The position numbers were made by a program, and so were the translations under genes. From NCBI RefSeq assembly GCF_014127285.1, contig NZ_CP059901.1, positions 1,116,001 through 1,180,000 on the forward strand: a stretch of DNA of 64,000 nucleotides. The letters run 5' to 3'. This DNA is from Mumia sp. ZJ1417 (GTDB taxonomy: Bacteria > Actinomycetota > Actinomycetes > Propionibacteriales > Nocardioidaceae). The notes under the pieces are model-generated. The model saw nothing but the letters and a program-made list of their open reading frames with translations. It did no database searches and was not told the origin of the DNA. Positions 1 to 8,636 of this stretch are shown here, piece by piece. Position 1 is the first letter of the stretch. Each line of letters begins with the position of its first letter.

Positions 1-135
1 CGCGCAAAGGGATCGCCGGCCAATCCTCGGCTGTCGACGCTGCTCGACCTCAGTCGCGTCTTCGGCACGCCGTTGACCCAGCTGGTCGACGCGGTCGTCA
101 CCGATCAGTCGCTCACCCATCGGCAAGGCACGTGA
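1..135 (+). CDS. XRE-family regulator, C-terminal fragment (5' end outside window)
   Basis: The window opens inside a reading frame that closes with TGA at 133-135 and encodes the last 44 residues. The visible part reads NPRLSTLLDLSRVFGTPLTQ, the last helices of a helix-turn-helix XRE domain followed by a short tail. The layout matches the C-terminus of the next gene (NPRFDTIWALAEALGVQAED), so the two are probably tandem paralogues. No function beyond DNA binding can be inferred because the recognition helix lies outside the window. Confidence 0.7.
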   Translation, partial: RAKGSPANPRLSTLLDLSRVFGTPLTQLVDAVVTDQSLTHRQGT

Positions 136-221
136 CCGTGCACTGTCCGAGGGCCTGACCGTGCCCACCAAGAGACGCCCCGTCGCGTGGGCTGACGACA
201 TGGAGAGAGAGGCTCACAGAC

Positions 222-515
222 GTGCCGAATCGAGGAGATCCCCAGCTGCGCGAGGAGCGTGCACGAGAGTTCGGTGAGCGAGTCCGCGCCCTGCGCAAGT
301 CGGCCGGCCTGACTCAGGAGCAGCTCGCGGACGTGACCGGCCTCAGCCGCAACCAGGTCCAGAACATCGAGCTTTCACGCAACAACGCACGCGACGAGTC
401 GGGCAAGCTGTCGCCCGGTGTCGGCAATCCGAGGTTCGACACGATCTGGGCGCTGGCTGAGGCGCTCGGGGTCCAGGCGGAGGACCTCGTCCGACGCGAC
501 GAGAAGGCGACCTAG
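222..515 (+). CDS. Small XRE-family transcriptional regulator
   Basis: This is a 97-residue protein starting at GTG, with an AGAGAGG ribosome-binding site about 10 nt upstream. Residues ~12-70 form a classic XRE helix-turn-helix (VRALRKSAGLTQEQLADVTG, then LSRNQVQNIE). An insertion rich in Asn and Gly (about 20 residues, around NNARDESGK) separates the recognition helix from the last helices. It has no sensor domain and probably acts as a dimeric repressor. It is the second of two tandem XRE genes and converges on the ATPase-like gene, with a strong hairpin between them. Its target is unknown. Confidence 0.85.
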   Translation: MPNRGDPQLREERAREFGERVRALRKSAGLTQEQLADVTGLSRNQVQNIELSRNNARDESGKLSPGVGNPRFDTIWALAEALGVQAEDLVRRDEKAT

Positions 516-528
516 CCACCAGGCGCTC

Positions 529-572
529 AGCATTGAGCCCCGTACGAGACGCCTCGTACGGGGCTCAATGCT
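529..572. terminator. Bidirectional terminator hairpin
   Basis: A perfect 20-bp inverted repeat (arms 529-548 and 553-572, loop ACGC) lies between the convergent XRE gene and ATPase-like gene. It has no clear T tract. The right arm reaches the stop codon of the minus-strand gene. Confidence 0.8.
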
Positions 573-2107
573 CAGCGCGCGTCGCCGCGAAGGCGCAACG
601 AGCCGAGGAGCACGACGACCGAGGCGACGGCCATCGCGACCGCAGCCGGCACTGCGTGGAGCAGCCCCGCGGCGGCGACGGGGATCGCGACCGCGTTGTA
701 CGCAAGGGCGAGGGAGGTGCCGGTCTTGGCGTTCACGTCGATCGCACGCGCGAGCCGGAGGGAGGCGACCGCTCCCGCGACGTCGCCGTCCGCGACGCTG
801 ACGGCCGCACCGCCGTCCGGTGCCGCGATGCTCAGCTCGGCCGAGTCGAGGCTTGCGGCATCCTCGGGTGACGTCGCGAGGAGAGCGACGCGGCGCCCGT
901 CGGCCCGGAGGTCGTCGACGAGCTGTCGCCCCCCTGTCGCGCCGGTCTCCGCGACGATGTGGGTGATGCCGATCTCCTCGGCGAGGTGGTCGGCGGCGGC
1001 CTGGTCACGGGTGGTGACGAGGATCGGCTCGAGCCCGAGCGTACGGAGCGCGTCGACGGCCTTCTTGGCGGTCGGTCGCGGGGTGTCGATGACGGTGATC
1101 GTGCCGAGCGGGCGACCGTCGACCTCGACGGCGACGGTGACGCCGACGTGGTCGGGGGCTTCGATGCCGATCCAGGTCGGGCTCCCGACACGAACCGGGT
1201 GGCGGTCAACTGAGCCACTGACGCCGAGGTCGGGATGCTGCTGGACACCGGTCACCCGGCCGCGTACGGAGAGCCGGGCGATCGCGCGGCCGACCGGGTC
1301 CTCGCAGGAGTGCTCGAGGGCGCCGGCGAACCACCGGAGGTTGCGGTCGTGGTCGGGTGACAGCGGATCGACCGACGCGACGTGCATGCCGTCGGCGACG
1401 GTCTCCAGCCCTCGCAGGATGAGCGTGTCGACGTCGCGAGCGGCGTCGAGCGCGGACGGGTCGCGATAGGTGACGCCGAGGTCTGCGCCGCGACGCGTGC
1501 CGGCGACGACGGCCGCGGGGGCAGCGAGCCCGAGTGCGCCGGGGCAGGCGACGACGAGCACGGCAACGGCTGCGGAGACTGCCGACCACGACGCTCCGTT
1601 GAAGCCGAGCCACATCGCGAGAGTCACGCCCGCGACGGCGAGGACACCTGGCACGATCCACGCAGGTACACGACGGACGGCGGCGAGCGGACCGGCCGCA
1701 GCGATGACTCGCTGGCGGACGGTGAGAACGATCGACAGGACCGCGGGCACGATCAGGCTGGTGGACGGGTGGCCGACGGCCACGGCGTACAGGGCCCAGA
1801 GGTAGGCAGCGAGAACCCCGATCGACGCGAGCACGTCGAGCGAGAGGTCGCGCTGGCGGAGCGCGCGGAAGGCGTCGCGGTGGGTGGGCCAGGTGAGCGC
1901 GACGATGAGCGTTGAGAGCGCCAGGCATACCCATGACCACGACTCGAACCGCATCGTCGGGATCGCCGACAGAGTGGCGACGGGAACCGTCAGGACCGTT
2001 GCGACGGCCAGGCTCGCACGTGCACCAGCGGCTGTGGGCATGCGCTCATCATGCCGAGCGGTGTGTGGATCCCTGTCGCTCAGGGGCTTCGTGGAGATGC
2101 TGGTCAT
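572..2107 (-). CDS. Degenerate P1B-type (heavy-metal) P-type ATPase-like membrane protein, probably catalytically dead
   Basis: The protein has 511 residues, with TM helices at the N-terminus, around residue 170-200, and as a C-terminal pair. The layout is that of a copper-type P-ATPase without a metal-binding head. The family's CPC motif reads CPGALGLA. The phosphorylation motif DKTGT is absent: the aligned stretch VDTLILRGLETVADG has Arg where the Asp should be. The SEHP motif is changed to EHSCEDPVG, and the GDGxND hinge is missing (SPEDAASLDSAELSIAAPDG). Known P-ATPases need that Asp, so ion pumping is unlikely; a scaffold, regulatory or metal-sensing role is only inference. The start at 2107 follows a GAGGAT site and overlaps the pucR stop by 4 bp, so translation is probably coupled. 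Confidence 0.8.
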   Translation of the reverse strand: MTSISTKPLSDRDPHTARHDERMPTAAGARASLAVATVLTVPVATLSAIPTMRFESWSWVCLALSTLIVALTWPTHRDAFRALRQRDLSLDVLASIGVLAAYLWALYAVAVGHPSTSLIVPAVLSIVLTVRQRVIAAAGPLAAVRRVPAWIVPGVLAVAGVTLAMWLGFNGASWSAVSAAVAVLVVACPGALGLAAPAAVVAGTRRGADLGVTYRDPSALDAARDVDTLILRGLETVADGMHVASVDPLSPDHDRNLRWFAGALEHSCEDPVGRAIARLSVRGRVTGVQQHPDLGVSGSVDRHPVRVGSPTWIGIEAPDHVGVTVAVEVDGRPLGTITVIDTPRPTAKKAVDALRTLGLEPILVTTRDQAAADHLAEEIGITHIVAETGATGGRQLVDDLRADGRRVALLATSPEDAASLDSAELSIAAPDGGAAVSVADGDVAGAVASLRLARAIDVNAKTGTSLALAYNAVAIPVAAAGLLHAVPAAVAMAVASVVVLLGSLRLRGDAR

Positions 2108-3414
2108 CGCGCATCCTCAGTGAGGAAGCGTTCGAAGTCGCTCTGGTCACCCGCCACCCACAGAGGCACGCTCGCCTTGAGCAGCATCGTGAGCTGGACA
2201 ACGAACTCCGAGTCGTGGAGTTTTTCGCCGAACAGCTCGTTGATGCGTTTCCACCGATAACGCACGGTCTGAGGATGGACGCCCAGGCGAGCCGCGATCG
2301 CGGGCGCGCTGTCACGGGACTCGAGCCAGGCGAGCAGCGTCTCGGAGAGGATCTCGCGCGAGTTCTGGGTTTCGGCGAGCAGCGGCCGCAAGAGCTCTTG
2401 AGTGAGGCGGCGGCGTAGTGCGGGCTCGGCGTGAAGCCAGATCTGCGTCCGATGCTTCTCGCACTCGAGGACTGCCTGATTGGGGATGACGTCCTGGTCC
2501 GCGAGCTCGAGCGTACGAATGGTCCACCGGCGAGCGTCAGGGACCTCGTCGATCGAGACCGGCCAACTCATGGCGATGCGGACACCTGGTGCGTTGCCAC
2601 GTAGATACTCGATGATCCCGGGCGTCGCATCGCTCGCGCACACGAAGAGAGCAGGGGTCACATCGATCCGCCCGAGAATAGAGGTCTCGACCTCGGCGAG
2701 GTCGGGGACGGTCACCTCTCCACGAGCATCGGCGCTGAAGACCACGAAACGCGCAGGGAGGGGCCAGGCAGCGTTCGTGGACAGGGTCTCGATCTCGTCG
2801 GCAGGCGCGCGCTTGAGGATGCTCGCGAGCAGTCGCGCACGGACGACGTTGACGTCGCGTTCGCGGGCCTGTAGCGCAGCTTCGTAGCCGATGCCGACCT
2901 GCTCCGTGAGGTGATCGATGTAGGTGAAGAGGATGTCGCCGAGCCGGCCGAGTAGGTCAGCGGAGAGCCCCTGTCCGGAAGCGAGGGCACGGAGTTCGTC
3001 CCATGCTTCGCGGGTGCCGAGTTTGAGAGCCGAACGGAGTGACGAGAGGTCGTGGCCGGCAGCTGCTTCGCCGTAGCCCATCTGGCGGAAGAGGTCGTCG
3101 ACTCTGTTCGAGCCGGCTGACTTGCCGGTCGCGAGGTCGACGAACTGCTTGATCGCGCCGTTGACGGCCATCGAGATGAGTTTGTGGCGACGTCCGATGG
3201 CCGGACCGGCGTAGGCAGGGACGTGTTCCTGGATCCGGTCAGTGATCCGCGCGACGAGCGCGGGCAGGTGTGGCTTGAAGGTGTTGACGAGCGTCGCGGG
3301 CACGTCCGGGGGACCGAGCTCGCCGTGCATCTCGATCATGGGCTGCTGGTCGCTGTCTGCGTCTGAGGATTCACTGCGGTTTCCCCGCCCCTCCTGCGGT
3401 GTGCCGTGCATCAC
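2104..3414 (-). CDS. PucR/CdaR-family transcriptional regulator
   Basis: The protein has 436 residues. The middle is a GGDEF-like CdaR region, and the C-terminus carries the PucR helix-turn-helix (ARLGVHPQTVRYRWKRINEL). It is a close relative of the regulator at 7238-8632: both share AMSWPV followed by a conserved DARRW/AARW stretch and the same N-terminal region (PALVARITDRIQEHVPAYAG). The gene is cotranscribed with the pseudo-ATPase through an ATGA overlap. No TTGTSAC-type palindrome is seen in front of it, unlike its relatives. Confidence 0.9.
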   Translation of the reverse strand: MMHGTPQEGRGNRSESSDADSDQQPMIEMHGELGPPDVPATLVNTFKPHLPALVARITDRIQEHVPAYAGPAIGRRHKLISMAVNGAIKQFVDLATGKSAGSNRVDDLFRQMGYGEAAAGHDLSSLRSALKLGTREAWDELRALASGQGLSADLLGRLGDILFTYIDHLTEQVGIGYEAALQARERDVNVVRARLLASILKRAPADEIETLSTNAAWPLPARFVVFSADARGEVTVPDLAEVETSILGRIDVTPALFVCASDATPGIIEYLRGNAPGVRIAMSWPVSIDEVPDARRWTIRTLELADQDVIPNQAVLECEKHRTQIWLHAEPALRRRLTQELLRPLLAETQNSREILSETLLAWLESRDSAPAIAARLGVHPQTVRYRWKRINELFGEKLHDSEFVVQLTMLLKASVPLWVAGDQSDFERFLTEDAR

Positions 3415-3601
3415 ATGTCCTATCAGACGAACGGCCCCTTGGGTACCCGCAGGGCACCGAAGGAGGGAGGGTTTCCGGTGCCCCGCGGGGACTGCTCCTA
3501 CTCAACAGGTCCCGCGCGAGGCTGGAAAGCCAATCGGACTGTTCGGGGGTGAACCTGGATGGAATTCCCGGTTTCCGAATTCACGGCCTGTGGGATACGA
3601 G
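3415..3601. other. Intergenic leader of the pucR gene with a small hairpin
   Basis: There is no gene here. An 8-bp inverted repeat (GGGCACCG at 3452-3459, CGGTGCCC at 3476-3483) and the palindrome CCCCGCGGGG at 3481-3490 could fold in the untranslated leader of the minus-strand pucR gene. I could not match the region to a known riboswitch class. Confidence 0.4.
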
Positions 3602-3643
3602 TGAGGGGCGGCAGGGAGCATCGATGCTCCCTGCCGCCCCTCA
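3602..3643. terminator. Long palindromic terminator
   Basis: This is a perfect 42-bp palindrome centred on ATCGAT at 3620-3625. Its arms are GC-rich (TGAGGGGCGGCAGGGAGC on the left). It lies 27 bp beyond the stop codon of the minus-strand RCC1-like gene, so it most likely ends that transcript. Confidence 0.75.
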
Positions 3644-3669
3644 GCGTGATGTGGTGCGATGAGACGTGG

Positions 3670-5451
3670 TCAGCGCTTCCTGACCTTGACCTTGATGGTC
3701 TTGGTGGCCTTGTTGACGGTGCTGCTCCCGAGGTAGCGGATGCTCAGCTTCGCCTTGCCGGCCTTCGGGAGCGCCTTGAGCTTGATCGTCGCCTTGCCGC
3801 CACGGAGGGTGGCCGTCCCGAGTTTGCGCTTGCCGAGGTAGACCGCGACCTTGCCGGTCGGTGTGACGCCAGTTGCCCTGACGGTCACGCGTACCTTGGC
3901 CTTGGTCTTCTTCGCGACGATCTTCTTGGTCGCCACCGATGCGCCCACCTTCGCGCTCGCCTTCGCGACGACCAGGCGGGCCGAGGTGCTGGAGGGCTTC
4001 GTGCTGGCATTACCGGCGTACCGCACTGACAGGGTGTGCGTTCCGGGCTTCAGTGCAGTCCGCGACAGCACGACAACGGCGCGACCCTTGACGGCGTTGG
4101 CCGACCCAAGCCGTGTGGCGCCCTTGTAGACGTCGACTCGGCCCGCGGCGTTCGTCGGTGCCACAGCGACGGTCACCCGCGGTGCGGCCCCGTACCGAAC
4201 GGCAGCGGCGGTCGCGCGCAGTGTGGAGTTGACCTGAGCCGACGCGACGGCCGCCGTCGAGGCCGACGTGGCGGTTGCCGACTCGGAGCCCTTGGTGGCG
4301 GTCTGGGAGACCGAGATGGACTTGCCGATGTGAGCATCGGTCAGCTTGAGGGTGCTGCTCGTCGCTCCGGTGATTGGCTGGCCGTTCGCCTGCCACTGCG
4401 TCGTCACGTTCTCGGGTTCCATAGAGAACTCGGCGTCGGCCGCGGTGAGTGTCTGGCCTGACCTCGCAGTGCCTGCGATCGTCGGCTTGCTGATGGCGCC
4501 GAATGTCGCGACTAGTGCGAGGTTGTGTCTGGTCCCCGCGACGATCGTGGAGACAGGTGCTCCGTCGAGCGAGGCAGGCAGAGTGTTGAGGAGCGAAAGG
4601 TCGGGGTTTACCGGGTTGCCCCCCCACGAGAACGCCTTGCCGGAGGCCGTACGGGCGACGATGGTCGTCTCGACGTCGACATCTGTCACGACCTCGGATG
4701 CGAGGCCAGCTGGCTGGACATCGGCCGCGCGCTCGCCGAGCACAGTGACCTTGCCGTCGGAGGTGATGAGGGCTGCGGTCCCCTGCCCGGCTCCGATGCC
4801 CGTAACCTCGCCCTGCACTTCGTCGGGGATGGTGGGCGGTGTCAACCCCCAGGCGACGACGGTGCCGTCGGCCTTGAGTGCCAGGGCAAACAGGTTCCCG
4901 GCGGCGATGTTCACGACGTTGCTCAACCCGGCAGGGGGTGCGAGGAGGGCGGCCGTGGGGCCACCCCAGACGCGAACCGTGCCGTCGGTCTTGAGTGCGA
5001 ATGCGGAGAGACCGACGTCGACTGCGGAGACCCGGCCGAGGTCGCCGGGAATCACTTCGATCCCGGTGGCGTCGCCCCACGCGACAGCGGTCCCGTCGGA
5101 CTTGATTGCCACCACATTCTGCTGGCCCGCGGAGACGGCCTTGAGGTTGGCGAGTCCAGCGGGCACCCCGTGGACCATGGCCTTGTCCGGGTCGCCCCAC
5201 GCCACCACCGACCCGTCGGCGGTGAGGGCCACACTGTAGGAGGCAGCCGCATCGATCGCTGTCACACGCTTCCCGTCCAACGAAGGCGGCAGGGAGTTCT
5301 CCAGGCTTTCAGCGCCCCAGACGACCGCCTTGCCTGCGTTGGCCGGGTTGACGGGCACACCCGGCGCGGCGGTCGCCGGCGCACCGAGGCCGACTAGGGC
5401 GACAGCGCTGGCGACGGCAACTGTCGCCCCCTGCCGAACGAGAGTTCTCAT
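3670..5451 (-). CDS. Secreted RCC1-like beta-propeller protein with C-terminal Ig-like domains
   Basis: The protein has 593 residues. The start at 5451 is set by an AAGGAG site and directly precedes a signal peptide (MRTLVRQGATVAVASAVALV, cleavage near ATAAPG). Residues ~35-300 contain about seven RCC1-type blades with the signature V-A-W-G-D/x, for example SVVAWGDPDKA and TAVAWGDATG. An Ig-like sheet follows (QTLTAADAEF ... WQANGQPITGATS), then two Lys-rich Ig-like repeats (VDVYKGATRLG; VAVYLGKRKLG). No sortase motif or membrane anchor is visible, and the basic tail may bind the envelope. It belongs to the same family as the genes at 11984 and 14040 but is more divergent. A TTGTSAC palindrome lies 160 bp upstream. 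Function unknown; adhesion or ligand binding is inference. Confidence 0.85.
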   Translation of the reverse strand: MRTLVRQGATVAVASAVALVGLGAPATAAPGVPVNPANAGKAVVWGAESLENSLPPSLDGKRVTAIDAAASYSVALTADGSVVAWGDPDKAMVHGVPAGLANLKAVSAGQQNVVAIKSDGTAVAWGDATGIEVIPGDLGRVSAVDVGLSAFALKTDGTVRVWGGPTAALLAPPAGLSNVVNIAAGNLFALALKADGTVVAWGLTPPTIPDEVQGEVTGIGAGQGTAALITSDGKVTVLGERAADVQPAGLASEVVTDVDVETTIVARTASGKAFSWGGNPVNPDLSLLNTLPASLDGAPVSTIVAGTRHNLALVATFGAISKPTIAGTARSGQTLTAADAEFSMEPENVTTQWQANGQPITGATSSTLKLTDAHIGKSISVSQTATKGSESATATSASTAAVASAQVNSTLRATAAAVRYGAAPRVTVAVAPTNAAGRVDVYKGATRLGSANAVKGRAVVVLSRTALKPGTHTLSVRYAGNASTKPSSTSARLVVAKASAKVGASVATKKIVAKKTKAKVRVTVRATGVTPTGKVAVYLGKRKLGTATLRGGKATIKLKALPKAGKAKLSIRYLGSSTVNKATKTIKVKVRKR

Positions 5452-5611
5452 CGTGGTTTCTCCTTTGTGCTGCTGGCGTCGCGGGGTGACGTGCGCCAGA
5501 GATCCGGGGGGCGCCTGCCAGGCGCTTATGGGTGTGTGAGCGTGATCTAGCCACAGCGGTACGACGGGAGGCAATGAAATCGGCAAGGCTGCGCACCCTG
5601 GAGGCAAGAAT

Positions 5612-5629
5612 TTGTGATGTAGATGACAA
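5612..5629. promoter_or_regulatory. TTGTSAC-family palindrome, copy 1
   Basis: TTGTGATGTAGATGACAA matches the recurring pattern TTGTSAC-N4-GTSACAA with two deviations. It lies 160 bp upstream of the RCC1-like gene start and 22 bp past the stop of the next pucR gene. It is read as an operator because other copies sit in clear promoter regions. Confidence 0.55.
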
Positions 5630-5650
5630 GAATCAGCGCCTTCTCGCCGT

Positions 5651-6811
5651 TCACGGGAGCTCCTCCTCCCAGCGCCTGACAGCCGAGTGGAGCGCGATCC
5701 TGAGCTCCTGGCGGCATGTCGAGGACGCGAGCTTGTCACCGAGCAGTTCGCGAAGGGCGCTCATGTGTGCGCTTGCTGTCTGCGGCGGGATGCCGAGCGT
5801 TGCGCCTACGCGGGTAAGGGGCTTCCCGCTTTCGAGCCATTCAAGGAGGAAAATGCCGAGCTGGAGGCGCCGGGCGGGCCGGAGTGCTTGAAGCGCGCCG
5901 AGGTGCCGCTCGATCAGCAGGTCCGGGAGTGCCGCGTTCCCTGCGAGCAGAAGCGTGTCGGCATCGAGTTCGCCGAACGGGACCACTGCGCGGCGATCGG
6001 TGGCGACCCCCCTGCGAAGCGTGGCAGCGCCGCGACGGGCTAGATCGACTGAGTCGCCCGACTCGGCGAGGGACGTGACCGGGCCGAGCACGACCTGCCC
6101 ACCAGGGAGCGGGCGCAGCGACGTGATCGTCCACCCTGCGGGAACGAGGCACTCGTGTGGGTCGAGCCCGGCGACGGTCTGGGCGTGGGTGAGAAGCCTG
6201 CGAGGCAGCTCTTCACCCGTCGCCACGACGGCGAGATGCGGGCGACTGGCGTCCAGGCCGCAGATCTCGAGCAGAGCGTTCGTGCGGGTACCCGGACGGA
6301 AGAGCGCGGCACGGAGACGCTCTCTTCTGTCCTGCGGACGGAGAGTCAGGATGTGGGAGGTGTGCGTGAAGCCCTCGCAGGCCCGGTCGAAGAAGACGCG
6401 AACGAACGCGCACACTCGCTCCGTGTCGGACAGAGCATGATGACGCTTGGGCGCGAGGCGGCGGGCGGTCGCCAATGTCTCGAGCGCCGCGCGCTGCGCC
6501 GAAGCGAACAGCTCGCGAAGCCCTTCGAGGTCGCCTCCGATCATCGCGTGGCGATGGCCGAGCTCGTGGAGTGCCTCGGCCGCAGCGTGCGGCACCACGA
6601 AGACACCCGAGGTCGTGTCACGGTACGCGGCGATACTCGCACCGATCGCTCGGCGGCGGATCGAATCGAGTGGTCCTCCGTCGAGGACTGCGCGCTCTAC
6701 GGCAGCGCCGACAGTGGCGCGCCCCCGGTAGTGGTGCCACCCGTCGAAAGCGGCTGACGGCGTCTTCTCGGGACGGCATGTGGCCGTCCTTTGGGCGGTG
6801 GCAAGCGACAT
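5651..6811 (-). CDS. PucR-type helix-turn-helix regulator, divergent N-terminus
   Basis: The protein has 386 residues. The start at 6811 is preceded by GGAGGGAGAGG. The C-terminus carries a PucR-like HTH (LLEWLESGKPLTRVGATLGI, then PPQTASAHMSALRELLG), followed by the helix pair typical of this domain. The N-terminal 300 residues resemble the other PucR proteins here only weakly and hold no named sensor domain. The gene is divergent from the regulator at 7238, and the shared ~430-bp gap holds two TTGTSAC palindromes. It may control itself, its neighbour and the RCC1-like gene downstream. Confidence 0.75.
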   Translation of the reverse strand: MSLATAQRTATCRPEKTPSAAFDGWHHYRGRATVGAAVERAVLDGGPLDSIRRRAIGASIAAYRDTTSGVFVVPHAAAEALHELGHRHAMIGGDLEGLRELFASAQRAALETLATARRLAPKRHHALSDTERVCAFVRVFFDRACEGFTHTSHILTLRPQDRRERLRAALFRPGTRTNALLEICGLDASRPHLAVVATGEELPRRLLTHAQTVAGLDPHECLVPAGWTITSLRPLPGGQVVLGPVTSLAESGDSVDLARRGAATLRRGVATDRRAVVPFGELDADTLLLAGNAALPDLLIERHLGALQALRPARRLQLGIFLLEWLESGKPLTRVGATLGIPPQTASAHMSALRELLGDKLASSTCRQELRIALHSAVRRWEEELP

Positions 6812-6945
6812 GGCCCTCTCCCTCCACCGACTGTTCAGGGCAAGCGAACAGCCGAGTCGTGGTAGGGGGCGACACTCTGAAGTAGCCATATCCGCGGCCG
6901 CGTCGCAACTGATTCCGGCCAGTCTTGGGTGCGGAGCGTCCATTT

Positions 6946-6987
6946 TTGTGACGCGGGTGACAAGTGAAGATCACGAATTGATCACGG
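6946..6987 (+). promoter_or_regulatory. Composite operator: TTGTSAC palindrome (copy 2) plus two TCACGA direct repeats
   Basis: The palindrome TTGTGACGCGGGTGACAA (6946-6963) is followed 6 bp later by GATCACGAA (6969) and GATCACGG (6980), an 11-bp period. The same parts with identical spacing occur in front of the mce operon at 19537-19579. This site lies 134 bp upstream of the minus-strand pucR start and ~275 bp upstream of the plus-strand one. Confidence 0.6.
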
Positions 6988-7069
6988 CGCCTCGGGGGTG
7001 GCGGGTGAGTCTGAGCGCCACCACAATGCACCACGTCTCGAGGATTTGTGTCATCCCCGGATCGGGATC

Positions 7070-7087
7070 TTGTCACTCGCGTTACAA
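7070..7087. promoter_or_regulatory. TTGTSAC-family palindrome, copy 3
   Basis: TTGTCACTCGCGTTACAA differs from the pattern at one base. It lies 150 bp upstream of the pucR start at 7238, in the divergent regulator-regulator gap (6812-7237). No gene is visible in the rest of that gap. Confidence 0.55.
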
Positions 7088-7237
7088 GATTTGGGGTTTT
7101 CTCAGGCAGGGACACGAATTCGGCTGGACGACCTCACCGGTGTCATTTTGACTGAGCGCGTGATCGAGACCACACCGCTCGGGGGTCCCTGGTCTCCCTT
7201 CACAGTCCGTGAGTGCCAGCGCCCGGAAGGGGGCCAC

Positions 7238-8632
7238 ATGCGAGCGGCGAGCGTTGCGCCAGACCGTCAGGTACGGCGTCACCCGTGTGAGCGAGGTGTG
7301 ATCGGTTCGATGACCAACGACCCGTCGGGCTTCTACGACCACGCAATGGATGCCTTGGACCGCGTGCGTGAGCACTATCCGCAGCTCCCTGACCAGATGC
7401 GGACGATCCGCTCGTCCGTTCCGGCACTCGTCAGCCGGATAAGCGCGCAGATCCTCGACGGGGTCGGGACCTACGCCGCCACTGGTGAGCGACGTCGCGA
7501 GGTCGTCGAGACTGCGGTCCTGGAGGGTGTGGGACTCTTCGTCGACCTCCTCGAGGGCCTCCCTGTGGCCTGCGACCGAGTGGACGAGGTCTTCAGGCGC
7601 ATGGGCGGCAGTGCAGAGTCCCGCGGCCCCGCCGGGATCGACCTCATTCGCGCCGCGTCGCAGGTTGCGACGACCAGCGCGTGGCACGAGCTGCGGCAGG
7701 CCGCTGATGAGCTCGGGCTTCCACCCGAAGCGATCGGGTCGCTGGGCGATGTGCTTTTCGCGTTCCTGCAGCATCTCGTCGACCAGGTCGATGTCGGCTT
7801 CAACGCCTCGCGCAACACCCGAGATCCGGAGGTGATTCGTCGACGACTAGCGGAGGCTGTCCTCAGAGGTGCGCCGGCGGATGACGTACGGGCGATAGCG
7901 GTAGCGGCCGCCTGGCCGCTGCCGGCCAAGTGCGTGGTCGTCTCGGCGGACCTCGTACGCCCACGTCTCCCGATCGCACCGGCGGATGACCGGCGAGTCC
8001 TCTGCCGGGTGACGGAGCGCTACGTCAGCATGATCGTGGACGCATCGCAGAGCGAGGCCGCGGTTGAGGCTCTCGGTGCGCTTCCGATCACCGGGCCGAT
8101 CGCGATGAGCTGGCCGGTGCCGACCGACGAAGCCCACCACGCTGCGAGGTGGACTCGCCGCGCGATAAGGCTCTCGCGGCAGGGGTTGATCGCCTCAGCT
8201 GAGGTGATTGACTGCGCGAACTACCGCAGCGCTCTCTGGCTCCACGCGGATCCGGCACTTGGGCGGGGGATCTGTGACGAGGTGCTTGCCCCTCTCATGA
8301 GGGAGAAGCCCTATGTCCGCGCCGGTCTCGCGGAGACGCTTCTCCTTTGGCTCCGATCACGCGCGAGTGCTCCGGCGCTCGCGAATGTGCTCAAAGTCCA
8401 CGATCAGACGGTTCGGAGGCGGATGAGGCGTCTGAAGGTGGACTTCGCTTCGGCCCTGGCCGATCCCGACCAGCGAATGACATTGCTGATGGTCCTCGAA
8501 GCGGTCACGCCGGTGTGGCTGACCGAAGCGGGGCGCGCGAGTCACCTGGGCCACCCCCAGGTCGCTGATGCACTCGCTGCAGCGGATGCAGACGCCGACG
8601 CTCTCTACTCTTCTGCTCACGAGAGGGTCTGA
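7238..8632 (+). CDS. PucR/CdaR-family transcriptional regulator
   Basis: The protein has 464 residues from the ATG at 7238, chosen because GGAAGGGGG sits 4 nt upstream. A second ATG at 7310 (MTNDPSGFYDHAMD) is also possible but has only a weak GAGGTG. The central region and C-terminal HTH (LANVLKVHDQTVRRRMRRLK) align with the regulator at 2104-3414, including the AMSWPV-P/S-DE block. It sits directly upstream of the split copper amine oxidase genes with a 4-nt gap, which suggests the operon carries its own regulator. Two TTGTSAC palindromes lie upstream. Confidence 0.88.
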   Translation: MRAASVAPDRQVRRHPCERGVIGSMTNDPSGFYDHAMDALDRVREHYPQLPDQMRTIRSSVPALVSRISAQILDGVGTYAATGERRREVVETAVLEGVGLFVDLLEGLPVACDRVDEVFRRMGGSAESRGPAGIDLIRAASQVATTSAWHELRQAADELGLPPEAIGSLGDVLFAFLQHLVDQVDVGFNASRNTRDPEVIRRRLAEAVLRGAPADDVRAIAVAAAWPLPAKCVVVSADLVRPRLPIAPADDRRVLCRVTERYVSMIVDASQSEAAVEALGALPITGPIAMSWPVPTDEAHHAARWTRRAIRLSRQGLIASAEVIDCANYRSALWLHADPALGRGICDEVLAPLMREKPYVRAGLAETLLLWLRSRASAPALANVLKVHDQTVRRRMRRLKVDFASALADPDQRMTLLMVLEAVTPVWLTEAGRASHLGHPQVADALAAADADADALYSSAHERV

Positions 8633-8636
8633 GCCG

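Noticed and set aside
3420-3600. Possible riboswitch (GGGGGTGAACC-like block on the plus strand)
   Set aside because: No plus-strand gene follows, and the order of conserved blocks does not fit the c-di-AMP, cobalamin or c-di-GMP classes I know.
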